64,000 nt of DNA from Algoriphagus sp. AGSA1 (GTDB lineage Bacteria > Bacteroidota > Bacteroidia > Cytophagales > Cyclobacteriaceae). Within the stretch, counting starts at the first letter, position 1, and every line of letters begins with the position of its first letter. Positions 38,301-45,645 of this stretch are shown here, piece after piece. Below the pieces are notes generated by a model. That model searched no databases and was not told the DNA's origin. It saw nothing but the letters and a program-made list of their open reading frames with translations. Location of the stretch: the NCBI RefSeq assembly GCF_021390545.1, contig NZ_JAJUWR010000002.1:62001-126000 (forward strand), written 5' to 3'. Made by a program: the position numbers and the translations under genes.

Positions 38301-38851
38301 CAGATCTGGTAAACTTTGGTAGCGCATTGCCTAATTGGGTGGGCGGAATCAACAATTCCTTTAATTATAAAGGGGTGATGTTATCGTTTCTGATTGATTT
38401 CAAGCTTGGAAACACTATGCTTTCCGGTACCAATTTCAATGCCGTTCGTCACGGACTTCACAAGATGACACTGGAAGGTAGAGAAGGCGGAGTAGTGGGA
38501 GAAGGGGTGAATGAGGCAGGTGAAACAAATACCGTGGTGGCACCTGTACAATCTTACTGGGAAATCGTGAGATCTCAGGCCTTAGTGGAGCCGGTGATAT
38601 ACAATGGAGGGTATTGGAAACTGAGACAGATCACCCTGGGGTATGATTTTACCAAGCATCTACCTGAAAACCAGCCGTTCAGATCGGTTAAGCTCAACTT
38701 TGTCGCCAATAATGTATTCATGATCAAAAAATGGGTGGACAATATTGATCCGGAATCATTCGGCTACTCCTCAGATAATCTTGTGGGAATGGAGTCAACA
38801 GGTCTCCCTTCCACACGGGGATTAGGTTTCAATCTGAATGTCAAATTTTAA
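35318..38851 (+). CDS. SusC/RagA-type TonB-linked outer-membrane protein with STN domain
   Basis: A 1177-residue TonB-dependent transporter. After a signal peptide (about 1-21) comes an STN (secretin/TonB N-terminus) domain at about 43-113, which in such transducers contacts the FecR protein. Then follow a carboxypeptidase-like regulatory domain (about 152-232, with GFPGVNVLLKGTSTGTVTDAQG), the plug (about 235-375; MNALQGKVAGVNI, RIRGQSSISGQNNPLIVVNG) and the barrel ending in GLGFNLNVKF. It forms the outer-membrane import pore together with the SusD protein encoded 11 bases downstream. The STN domain argues that the substrate also switches on its own locus through the adjoining FecR and sigma factor. 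Confidence 0.95.
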   Translation: MKKLLLFMCIGCSISCYALAQGTELIASGRTTYTAGEPSKTYDDLHKSLSRLEQDFHVSIAYQDDVVRTKKTKIKQESFESVEQGLQVILQGTGLKYEKAAERFYIISPKKSILNSGLTASDAILVDTRSGSPAMSGKSNLETNRSKVQLKRIQVEGKVVDENGIGFPGVNVLLKGTSTGTVTDAQGDFLINVENENSVLVFSFVGYVDQEVVVGNRTVINVSMQVDESNLEEVVVTALGIEKSAKSLGYSTSTVKSDELTVNRTPNVMNALQGKVAGVNISTLGSGPGGTSKIRIRGQSSISGQNNPLIVVNGVPIDNTNFGSKPGNNASDSGIGVRGGGGNTSDGGDGLSSINPDDVESMTILKGAAAAALYGSRAKDGVIMITTKSKNDTKGIGVTYNINYTNEAPLDFTDYQYEYGQGEQGVRPTTPNPTSGQWSFGEKFQPGMTQMLFDGVTVPYEPVRGIINDFFRNGQNVTNSVTLATSTEKGGLSLSFSDLNSKGIVPNNSYNRKTINLGFGYELSPKFSFRGNFNYSFEKNTNPPNIGEQDNTIPVALYNMANSMPLDVLRDNRYDANGNEAVYSRFRNRTNPYFTLSDQFQNIKRDRIFGNVALKYQINDWLFVQGRVGEDFWSRDQDYNNFPTGQASRAEAPEGFVNGMYTQEQRRFREINTDFLINANREFGDLRVNANFGGNHMQRRSELNSVQVTDFVVRGLYTVQNGRAKDPLYDLNERAVNSLYGSAEFSYKDKFFLTGTIRNDWFSTLSKANRSILYPSVSASWVFTENYSTSGWLNFGKIRAAYAEVGSDADVGAYSNVLFYGINNNLFDGQPVGGPTGTNLPNPNLRPMRIGEAEVGFELGMFQSRVSLDMAFYRKLTTDQIVSAQISDASGFVNTSINSGQSVNKGVEMLLTLVPMENNKFTWETTFNAAYNITEVLSLLTDTPGERITVGTHVFNGELRQIVGMEMGQVAGFGFRRDEQGRKIFGANGLPLRTTDLVNFGSALPNWVGGINNSFNYKGVMLSFLIDFKLGNTMLSGTNFNAVRHGLHKMTLEGREGGVVGEGVNEAGETNTVVAPVQSYWEIVRSQALVEPVIYNGGYWKLRQITLGYDFTKHLPENQPFRSVKLNFVANNVFMIKKWVDNIDPESFGYSSDNLVGMESTGLPSTRGLGFNLNVKF

Positions 38852-38862
38852 CCCAAATAGCC

Positions 38863-40380
38863 ATGAAAAAGATATCTAAATATATACTAATCATACTCGT
38901 GGTGCTGTACTCATCGGCCTGCGACAGCAACTTTGATGAGCTGAATACCAATAAAGTAAGTGCCACGTCGATTGATCCCGCATTCCAGCTAAACGCAGCG
39001 ATCGTAGGCTGTGCCTATCCCAATGGTTCTCTGGTCTATGATATGGGGGTGGTTCAGCAGATAGTCACACCTAATTCCGGGTTAGTCTCCGGAGCTAATT
39101 ACAACCAAGATAACAGAACTTTGACTCAGGAATTGTGGCAGGGATATTATAGAAATGTCATCAAAAACACCCGGGATGTTATCGTTAGGTTGGAAGAAGA
39201 TCAGACCCGGTCCAATTTAATGCAAATGACTAGGATTATTCAGGCATTTGCCTTTATGGTGTTGACGGATGATTACGGCAGCATCCCTTATTTTGAAGGT
39301 GGCAAAGGGTACTCGGACCAGATTTACCTGCCTGTATATGATTCTCAAGAAGCTATTTATACAGATTTAATCAAGGAATTGACAGAAGCTACTGCTGGCC
39401 TTAATGTATCGGGAACTCTAGAGACCGCAGATGTACTTTATAACGGGGATGTGGAAAAATGGAGGAGTTTTGGCTACTCCTTATTGTTGAGAGCAGGGAT
39501 GCGATTGAGCAAAGTGGATCCAAACAGGGCCGCACAGGTGGTCCAAGCTGCTGTTCAAGGCGGTGTGATCCTGAATAATTCCGATAATGCAGCTATCCGC
39601 CATGATCCTAACTACACAAATCCAATCGGTAACTTTCTAAATGCTACTGAGGCTTCCAATTTCTATCTCACTGAGCCATTTGTCAACTATCTGAAAAATA
39701 CAAATGATCCAAGATTGTCCGCTATCGCCGTGACGTACGTCGGGGCAAAGTCCGGGCCTGAGCAAATTCCGGAGAATGAAACGTATGATGCGGATGTTCA
39801 CATAGGCATTCCTATGGGAAATGATAATGCCGGAGCGGTAAAAGCTGCCTCTGACTTAGGATTGGTGAGTTTTTATGAATTTGCTCAAGCTGACAGGAGG
39901 AGAGTGACCAAAAATACCGCTCCGAACTTCCTGGTAACAGCTTCACAAAATTATTTGCTGATGGCTGAAGCTAGGGAAAGAGGCTGGATCAATACAGGCA
40001 CTGTGGAGGAATACTACACTGCGGGAGTACGGGCGCATATGAATCAGTTAGGGACAATAGACGAAGCATCTGATATAGCCGCTTCGGAAGTTAATCAATA
40101 CCTTGAGGAAAACCCGTTTGATCCATCAAATGCCCTGGAACAGATCAATACACAATACTGGGTTTCCAGTTTCCTGAATGGACCGGAAGCATTTGCGAAT
40201 TTCCGCAGAAGTGGTTATCCGGATCTTTTGCCTAATCCATATCCAGGCAGAGAAGTCGAGTTCATCAATAGGCTAACCTATCCAAATTCGGAGATTTCTG
40301 TGAATTCAGAGAATGTCTCCGCAGCTATTTCGGCCCAAGGTCCTGATAATCTTGCCACAAAAGTGTGGTGGGACAAATAA
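38863..40380 (+). CDS. SusD/RagB-type substrate-binding lipoprotein
   Basis: A 505-residue surface lipoprotein that lids the SusC pore and captures substrate. The lipobox SSAC gives a lipidated Cys20, and the mature start DSNFDELNTNK is typical of the SusD-like_2 subfamily. The helical core has ITRIIQAFAFMVLTDDYGSIPYFE-type TPR helices and the YGDVPY-like DDYGSIPYFEGGKG segment. SusD_2 members often go with peptides or small molecules as well as glycans, so the family alone does not prove a carbohydrate substrate. A terminator follows at 40389-40420. Confidence 0.93.
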   Translation: MKKISKYILIILVVLYSSACDSNFDELNTNKVSATSIDPAFQLNAAIVGCAYPNGSLVYDMGVVQQIVTPNSGLVSGANYNQDNRTLTQELWQGYYRNVIKNTRDVIVRLEEDQTRSNLMQMTRIIQAFAFMVLTDDYGSIPYFEGGKGYSDQIYLPVYDSQEAIYTDLIKELTEATAGLNVSGTLETADVLYNGDVEKWRSFGYSLLLRAGMRLSKVDPNRAAQVVQAAVQGGVILNNSDNAAIRHDPNYTNPIGNFLNATEASNFYLTEPFVNYLKNTNDPRLSAIAVTYVGAKSGPEQIPENETYDADVHIGIPMGNDNAGAVKAASDLGLVSFYEFAQADRRRVTKNTAPNFLVTASQNYLLMAEARERGWINTGTVEEYYTAGVRAHMNQLGTIDEASDIAASEVNQYLEENPFDPSNALEQINTQYWVSSFLNGPEAFANFRRSGYPDLLPNPYPGREVEFINRLTYPNSEISVNSENVSAAISAQGPDNLATKVWWDK

Positions 40381-40388
40381 AAATACTA

Positions 40389-40420
40389 CCGAGTCTGGAA
40401 AATCCAGTCTCGGTTTTTTT
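40389..40420 (+). terminator. Intrinsic terminator after susD-like gene
   Basis: CCGAG-T-CTGG (40389-40398) pairs with CCAG-T-CTCGG (40404-40413) around an AAAAT loop with one internal T-T mismatch, followed by seven T. It may lower, not abolish, readthrough into the enzyme genes only 20 bases further on. Confidence 0.8.
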
Positions 40421-40440
40421 AATATTAGTTATATTCCAAA

Positions 40441-41373
40441 ATGAACAGAACCTATATAACCCTATTGCTTCTATTGTTTTTAATGATAGAATCTTCCGCC
40501 CAACAGATTTCTAAAGAAGAAATGCTTTTTCTCACCCAAGAGTGGGAAGGGGAACGGTTTGAGGACGGACGCCCCAAAGTTTCAGATGAGCTATTGAGAC
40601 GGATGAAAATCGTGACCCATGATGAGGCGTGGGCAGTGATGAAAAATGCAGGCTACAAATACCAATATGCTGATGGGTGGCAAATGATCAACCCGGACAG
40701 CATTCTTGTAGGGAGGGCATTGACGGCGACCTTCATGCCCGGCAGACCTGATATTCACGGGGCTATAGATGCCAGAGGCAAAGCTGAAGGTAAAAAAGGA
40801 CAGAATGTCTGGCCGGTGGACCTATTGGTACAGGGAGATGTATATGTGGTGGATCAGTTTGGGATTCATGATGGAGGTCCCACGATCGGTGATAATGTAG
40901 GCAATGCCATTTATGCCAATTCAGGGAATGGAATAGTATATAATGGTGCCGTACGTGACATTCCTGGCCTGAAGGAAATTGGTGGGTTTACCTCCTACTA
41001 TCGAACCTATCATCCTTCTCACCACAACCAACCTAGAGATCTCAATACTATGCTTACAGGGATCAATCATCCTACAAGAATAGGGCAGGCAACGGTCATG
41101 GCGGGAGACGTTGTCCTTGGGAGAGATGGCGCAGTGTCATTTATTCCCGCACATCTGGCTGAAAAAGTCGTGGTTACCTCCGAAGTTGTTCGCTTAAGGG
41201 ACATGTTTGGTCACCAAAGAATCCGTGAAGGGAAATACACTGCCGGCGATATTGATACAAGATGGTCGGATGACATAGAAAGGGATTTTTCACAGTGGCT
41301 TGAGGATCATATTGATGAGTTGCCCATTGCCAGAGCGCAGATTCAGGAGATTTTAAAAGAACGGACCTGGTAA
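40441..41373 (+). CDS. Secreted RraA family protein, putative 4-hydroxy-2-oxo-acid aldolase (copy 1)
   Basis: A 310-residue protein with a Sec signal peptide (1-20, ESSA|QQ), so it acts outside the cytoplasm. The core is the RraA/HMG-aldolase fold: GDNVGNAIYANSGNGIVYNGAVRD around 150-173 with the Arg172-Asp173 pair that in HMG/CHA aldolases binds the keto acid and metal. Those enzymes split 4-hydroxy-2-oxo acids to pyruvate. A module of about 60 residues precedes the core, with the motif GERFEDGRPKV, shared with copy 2 at 42967. The dehydratase gene follows 37 bases later. The RraA name (RNase E inhibitor) is misleading for an exported protein. Confidence 0.85.
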   Translation: MNRTYITLLLLLFLMIESSAQQISKEEMLFLTQEWEGERFEDGRPKVSDELLRRMKIVTHDEAWAVMKNAGYKYQYADGWQMINPDSILVGRALTATFMPGRPDIHGAIDARGKAEGKKGQNVWPVDLLVQGDVYVVDQFGIHDGGPTIGDNVGNAIYANSGNGIVYNGAVRDIPGLKEIGGFTSYYRTYHPSHHNQPRDLNTMLTGINHPTRIGQATVMAGDVVLGRDGAVSFIPAHLAEKVVVTSEVVRLRDMFGHQRIREGKYTAGDIDTRWSDDIERDFSQWLEDHIDELPIARAQIQEILKERTW

Positions 41374-41410
41374 CCCCTCATTTAAAAATTAACAAAACCA
41401 AAAACAGCCT

Positions 41411-42685
41411 ATGAAACCTAAAAATTCAAGAAGATCATTTCTTCAAAAAAGCACATTTGCCGGCTTGGCAGGAGCCGGGCTGATGGGCACCTTTTCAGGA
41501 TTAAATGAAGCGGTTGCGAAACAGAATCCCTACTCAAATCCATCGGATCTTAAAATCACAGATGTAAAATGCGGTTATGTGCGAGGAGCAGTCTATGTGA
41601 AAATCTATACTGATCAGGATGTATGGGGATGCGGAGAAGCTGTGGATGCCATACAGGGAACCTATTATATGGTACAGCGTATGGGCAGGATGTTGAGAGG
41701 CCAAAATCCCCTAAACCCAAATAGACTTGCAGAGCAAATCCGTAAAGGAGCATTTTTTGGTGGGGCACAATCCGGGGTTTTTGTGGCGGTGTTGACTGCT
41801 ATCGAAACAGCCCTTTGGGATATTACCGGAAAGGTGTTTGGCGTACCTGTCTATCAGCTTTTGGGGGGTAAATTCCGGGATAAAATCCGCGTCTATTGTG
41901 ATACTGCGCTTTATACCTCCACCAATCCTACGCCTAATGATTATGCTGAAGCCGCGCGTGGGGCAGTGGATAAGGGCTATAATGCAGTCAAATTTGATGT
42001 GGATGATGGCAGGGATCCCAATAAATATGACCGATTCAACTGGACTGCTAGCCCGGCGGAAATCGACCGTATGTACAATGCCATCGCAGCTGTACGTGAG
42101 GAGGTGGGACCGCATATCGATATCTGTGTGGATATGCACGGGAGATATGATGCCGTCACCGGGATGAAAATGGCCAAACTTTACGAGCCCTTGAACCTGA
42201 TGTTTCTGGAAGAGCCAATCCCAGCAGATAATCCTGAAGTGTATAAGCATATTACCCAAGAAACAAGTACTCCAATCTGTGCTGGCGAAAACATCTATCT
42301 CGCTTACGGATTCACCAAATTATTGTCTGATGGAGCCTTGAATATCATTATGCCTGACTTGCAGAAAGCAGGTGGATTAGGCGAAGGGCAGCGGATCGCA
42401 AACTTGGCCAATTTGTATTATGTGCCTTTTTCCCCACATATGGTAGCTTCTTTTCTTGGCGCAATGGCCAGTTGCCATGTATGTGCTTCAGTACCGAACT
42501 TTCAGATTATGGAATGGCAGATTTATATGGATACAGACGATTTGTGGAAGGATATTGTAACCTACGATGGCCCGCGAACAGAGAATAGTTTCATTACCCT
42601 TTCTGAAAAACCTGGAATCGGTGTGGAAATCAATGAGGAAGGGATGAAGAAGCACGCCGTCCCGGGCATTCCTTTCTTTGAGTGA
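41411..42685 (+). CDS. Tat-exported enolase-superfamily sugar-acid dehydratase, GalD-like (copy 1)
   Basis: A 424-residue member of the mandelate racemase/muconate lactonizing group. The N-terminus carries a Tat signal (SRRSFLQK, then an alanine/glycine-rich helix). Metal and catalytic residues are Asp241 with His243 (VDMHGR), Glu267 (FLEEP), Glu293 (AGENI) and His343 (FSPHM). The gaps of 26, 26 and 50 residues equal those in E. coli D-galactonate dehydratase (Asp183, Glu209, Glu235, His285, with His185 as acid), as I recall them. I infer dehydration of an aldonic acid to a 2-keto-3-deoxy acid in the periplasm. Exact sugar unknown. Confidence 0.86.
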   Translation: MKPKNSRRSFLQKSTFAGLAGAGLMGTFSGLNEAVAKQNPYSNPSDLKITDVKCGYVRGAVYVKIYTDQDVWGCGEAVDAIQGTYYMVQRMGRMLRGQNPLNPNRLAEQIRKGAFFGGAQSGVFVAVLTAIETALWDITGKVFGVPVYQLLGGKFRDKIRVYCDTALYTSTNPTPNDYAEAARGAVDKGYNAVKFDVDDGRDPNKYDRFNWTASPAEIDRMYNAIAAVREEVGPHIDICVDMHGRYDAVTGMKMAKLYEPLNLMFLEEPIPADNPEVYKHITQETSTPICAGENIYLAYGFTKLLSDGALNIIMPDLQKAGGLGEGQRIANLANLYYVPFSPHMVASFLGAMASCHVCASVPNFQIMEWQIYMDTDDLWKDIVTYDGPRTENSFITLSEKPGIGVEINEEGMKKHAVPGIPFFE

Positions 42686-42822
42686 CCCTGTGTAAACTAT
42701 AGAATAGACTATCACTGATGCCCAATAAATACCAGCTGTATCACTTTCTTAGCTTGAGTGATTCTAGAGTGGGTGTGTCCGCTTCAGAGTAGGCAAGTTG
42801 GTCTTTCGGGGATATAAGTTAA

Positions 42823-42851
42823 TTGACATTTGGTAGCTTTTGCCATATAGT
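42823..42851 (+). promoter_or_regulatory. Sigma-70-like promoter in the gap before RraA copy 2
   Basis: TTGACA (42823-42828) and TATAGT (42846-42851) are exactly 17 bases apart. The housekeeping sigma factor of Bacteroidota prefers other elements, so this could be chance, but it lies in a 281-base gene-free gap ahead of the second aldolase gene. Confidence 0.3.
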
Positions 42852-42966
42852 GTCATTGTCTGGATAGCTGTATTCAATAAAAAAATCAGGAACGACCTTA
42901 GAACCTAAAGTACATAACCTGAATGCGCATGAACACATTCAACAAATTAACCTAACCCAACCTTAA

Positions 42967-43938
42967 ATGAGTACAATGACCTCACACATCAAAACACTGA
43001 AACTTTCATTAGGGATTCTTACTGTGATTTATTTTCTGATGCCCTATTTCCCAGTAGCCGCCCAGAATGTAGGGGCATCAGCCGAGTATATCAAGGCATT
43101 GACACCAGGCTGGGACGGAGAAAGATTTCCCGATGGTAGGCCTAAAGTCCCAGATGCCATTTTGGAGCGACTAAAGAATATCTCCATAGAAGAAGCATGG
43201 GGTGTACTGCGGAATAAAGGCTACCAAAACCAGTATGAAGGTGAATGGCAGATTATGCTTCCGGATGAAGCCATGACAGGAAGAGTGGTCACTGCGCAAT
43301 ATATGCCACTGAGGCCGGATCTGGAAAAGCAGGTCAAGACCCAGGGCGTGGAAAAGGAGGGGAGAGCACCAAAAGGGGGGACGAATTCCTGGCCTATAGA
43401 TATATTGACTACCGGAGATGTATATGTGGCAGATGGATATGGTAAAATAGCGGATGGTACTCTTATAGGGGATAACCTCGGAAATGCGATCTATGCTAAG
43501 TCCCAGCGGGGCGTGATCTTTAACGGATCTGTCAGGGATCAGGAAGGACTATCCAAGATCCATGGTTTCAATGCCTGGATCAAAGGGCAGGATCCCTCAT
43601 ACATCCAACAGATGATGCTCACATCCATCAATACACCAATCCGCATTGGACGGGCAACGGTACTTCCAGGAGATGTGGTTTTGGCTAAGAAGTATGGAGT
43701 GATCTTCATTCCTGCGCATTTGGTAGAGGAACTGGTGCTGACTTCTGAGGTTACAGGCTTGAGAGATGAATTTGGACACCTCCGGCTCAGAGAAGGAAAA
43801 TATCTTCCCGGACAGATTGATAGTGAGTGGACTGAAGAAATCAAAAAGGATTTTCTGGACTGGCTGAATAATTACCCAGGAAAGCTACCGATGACAAAGC
43901 AAGAGCTGGATGAATACCTTAAAGAGCGTAACTATTGA
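42967..43938 (+). CDS. Secreted RraA family protein, putative 4-hydroxy-2-oxo-acid aldolase (copy 2)
   Basis: A 323-residue paralogue of the protein at 40441. It has a signal peptide (about 1-32, VAA|QN), the same N-terminal module with GERFPDGRPKV, and the RraA core LIGDNLGNAIYAKSQRGVIFNGSVRD with Arg190-Asp191. Both copies end with a basic LREGKYLPGQID / REGKYTAGDID segment and a DFxxWLxxxxxxLP tail. The duplication with a dehydratase partner each time suggests two related substrates or stereoisomers. It is separated from copy 1 of the dehydratase by 281 bases that may hold its own promoter, and is followed 129 bases later by the second dehydratase. Confidence 0.85.
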   Translation: MSTMTSHIKTLKLSLGILTVIYFLMPYFPVAAQNVGASAEYIKALTPGWDGERFPDGRPKVPDAILERLKNISIEEAWGVLRNKGYQNQYEGEWQIMLPDEAMTGRVVTAQYMPLRPDLEKQVKTQGVEKEGRAPKGGTNSWPIDILTTGDVYVADGYGKIADGTLIGDNLGNAIYAKSQRGVIFNGSVRDQEGLSKIHGFNAWIKGQDPSYIQQMMLTSINTPIRIGRATVLPGDVVLAKKYGVIFIPAHLVEELVLTSEVTGLRDEFGHLRLREGKYLPGQIDSEWTEEIKKDFLDWLNNYPGKLPMTKQELDEYLKERNY

Positions 43939-44067
43939 GAGGGAAATTTATAAGGCTGAGCTCTCAATCAACTATCAGATACAATCCGTCTGCCGCATCT
44001 AGGATTCAGGGATTTGATCTCAATTATACAAATCTGTTAAATAATCAATTCAATAACCCAATTTACT

Positions 44068-45552
44068 ATGAAAAACACCCTTCAAGATCTAGTCTATAAA
44101 AACAAACTCAGAGAGGAGCAGTATGCGGCACAGCGTCAGGCGGAGATCGAAAATCCCCTTACCCTTGATAACCGCAGGGACTTTCTTAAAAAAACCGCTC
44201 TTGGCGGATTAAGCCTTACCGCTTTGATGGGGCTATCTATGGAAGACACCCTGGCAGAAACCTCCAAAAATGTCCGTAGAGCCTCTGCTCCCTCCGACCT
44301 GAAAATCACAGATCTTCGTTATGCTTTGACCAATGTAATGGGAGGCACAGCAATCATCCGGATAGATACCAATCAGGGGATTTATGGATTAGGAGAGGTG
44401 AGAGACGGAGCGGATCCTAAGTATGCCCTGATGCTGAAAAGCAGGATACTCGGTGAAAACCCCTGCAATGTTGAGAAAATTTTCAAGATCATCAAACAAT
44501 TTGGAGGCCAATCCCGGCAAGCAGGGGGCGTTTGTGCTGTGGAAATGGCTCTTTGGGATCTTTGTGGAAAAGCATATAATGTTCCTGCCTGGCAACTTCT
44601 CGGAGGAAGATATAGGGATTCAGTTAGGCTTTATGCCGATACTCCCGAAGCCGAATCCCCAGAAGAGCAACTGAAACTGATCAAATACAGAACGGAGGAA
44701 CAGGGTTATACTTGGCTGAAAATGGATGTGTCAATAGGTGAAATCATCGATATTCCAGGCTGTATAGTCAATCCTGAGATTTTCAAAATGGGGAAAAGCC
44801 AATGGCAAGGAGGATATATGTCATATGCGAATACCGCCCACCCGTTTACAGGTGTACAGATCACTGAGAAGGGATTGGATGAGCTTGCCAAAATAGTAGA
44901 TCATGTACGGGGGATGGTCGGTTATGATATCCCCATTTCCACAGATCACTACGGGCATTTTGATCTGAACAACTGCATACGATTAGGGCAGGCCTTGGAT
45001 AAGTACCGCTTGGCTTGGCTTGAGGATATGGTGCCTTGGCAGATGTGGCAGCAGCATAAAACAATCACTGATGCGTTAAACACTCCTACCACCACAGGGG
45101 AGGATATTTATTTGCTACAGTATTTCAAAGACCTTATAGATAACCATGCCGTGGACATTGTCCATCCGGACTTGGCATCATCCGGCGGGCTTTTGGAAAC
45201 TAAGAAAATTGCCGATTATGCAGAGGAAAAAGGGATTTCTATGGCCATGCACCAAGCAGGAACCCCGGTTTCATTCATGGCAAACGTACACTGCGCCGCT
45301 GCCTCCCAAAACTTCCTTGCGCTCGAACATCATTCCGTGGATATTCCTTGGTGGGAGGATATGGTGACCATGACCGGAGGTGGAAAAATAATTGATAAAG
45401 GCTACGCCCCGGTGCCGCTGGACGCTCCGGGCTTGGGAATAGAACTGAACGAGGAAGTGGTAAAAGCCCACCTACACCGTTCAGATGGTTCTTATTTTGC
45501 CCCTACCGATATGTGGAATGATAAACGTTCCCATGATAGGACTTACAGTTAA
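44068..45552 (+). CDS. Tat-exported enolase-superfamily dehydratase (copy 2)
   Basis: A 494-residue enolase-superfamily protein. A 35-residue hydrophilic lead precedes the Tat motif NRRDFLKK and a hydrophobic helix, so the protein should be exported folded with its metal. Ligands and base are Asp293, Glu319 (WLEDM), Glu345 (TGEDI) and His395 (AMHQAG). The 26/26/50 spacing equals that in copy 1. One difference stands out: copy 1 has Asp-x-His at the first ligand, while this protein reads DHYGH, with Tyr295 at the place of the acid histidine. The substrate or stereochemistry is therefore likely to differ. It pairs with the RraA-like gene before it. Confidence 0.84.
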   Translation: MKNTLQDLVYKNKLREEQYAAQRQAEIENPLTLDNRRDFLKKTALGGLSLTALMGLSMEDTLAETSKNVRRASAPSDLKITDLRYALTNVMGGTAIIRIDTNQGIYGLGEVRDGADPKYALMLKSRILGENPCNVEKIFKIIKQFGGQSRQAGGVCAVEMALWDLCGKAYNVPAWQLLGGRYRDSVRLYADTPEAESPEEQLKLIKYRTEEQGYTWLKMDVSIGEIIDIPGCIVNPEIFKMGKSQWQGGYMSYANTAHPFTGVQITEKGLDELAKIVDHVRGMVGYDIPISTDHYGHFDLNNCIRLGQALDKYRLAWLEDMVPWQMWQQHKTITDALNTPTTTGEDIYLLQYFKDLIDNHAVDIVHPDLASSGGLLETKKIADYAEEKGISMAMHQAGTPVSFMANVHCAAASQNFLALEHHSVDIPWWEDMVTMTGGGKIIDKGYAPVPLDAPGLGIELNEEVVKAHLHRSDGSYFAPTDMWNDKRSHDRTYS

Positions 45553-45579
45553 AACTTATCTTGTAGCCCAACCTATAGT

Positions 45580-45610
45580 TCCGGGAACTAGTGAGAGTCT
45601 AGTTCCTGGA
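45580..45610 (+). other. Stable RNA hairpin between dehydratase 2 and the symporter gene
   Basis: A 12-pair stem (TCCGGGAACTAG, 45580-45591, with CTAGTTCCTGGA, 45599-45610) has one G-T pair and a 7-base loop. No T-run follows, so it is not a standard terminator. It lies 35 bases before the symporter start and could mark an RNA processing or stabilising site. Confidence 0.5.
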
Positions 45611-45645
45611 CAAATTTCTAAAGCATTCACCCAAATTCCTTTATT

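Noticed and set aside
40441-41373. RNase E regulator function from the RraA name
   Set aside because: The protein has a signal peptide and sits with dehydratase genes; an RNase regulator would be cytoplasmic.
41711-42259. Antisense frame of 182 codons inside dehydratase copy 1
   Set aside because: It is the shadow of a strongly supported gene; the antisense product is rich in His, Ile and Arg as expected from reversed codons.
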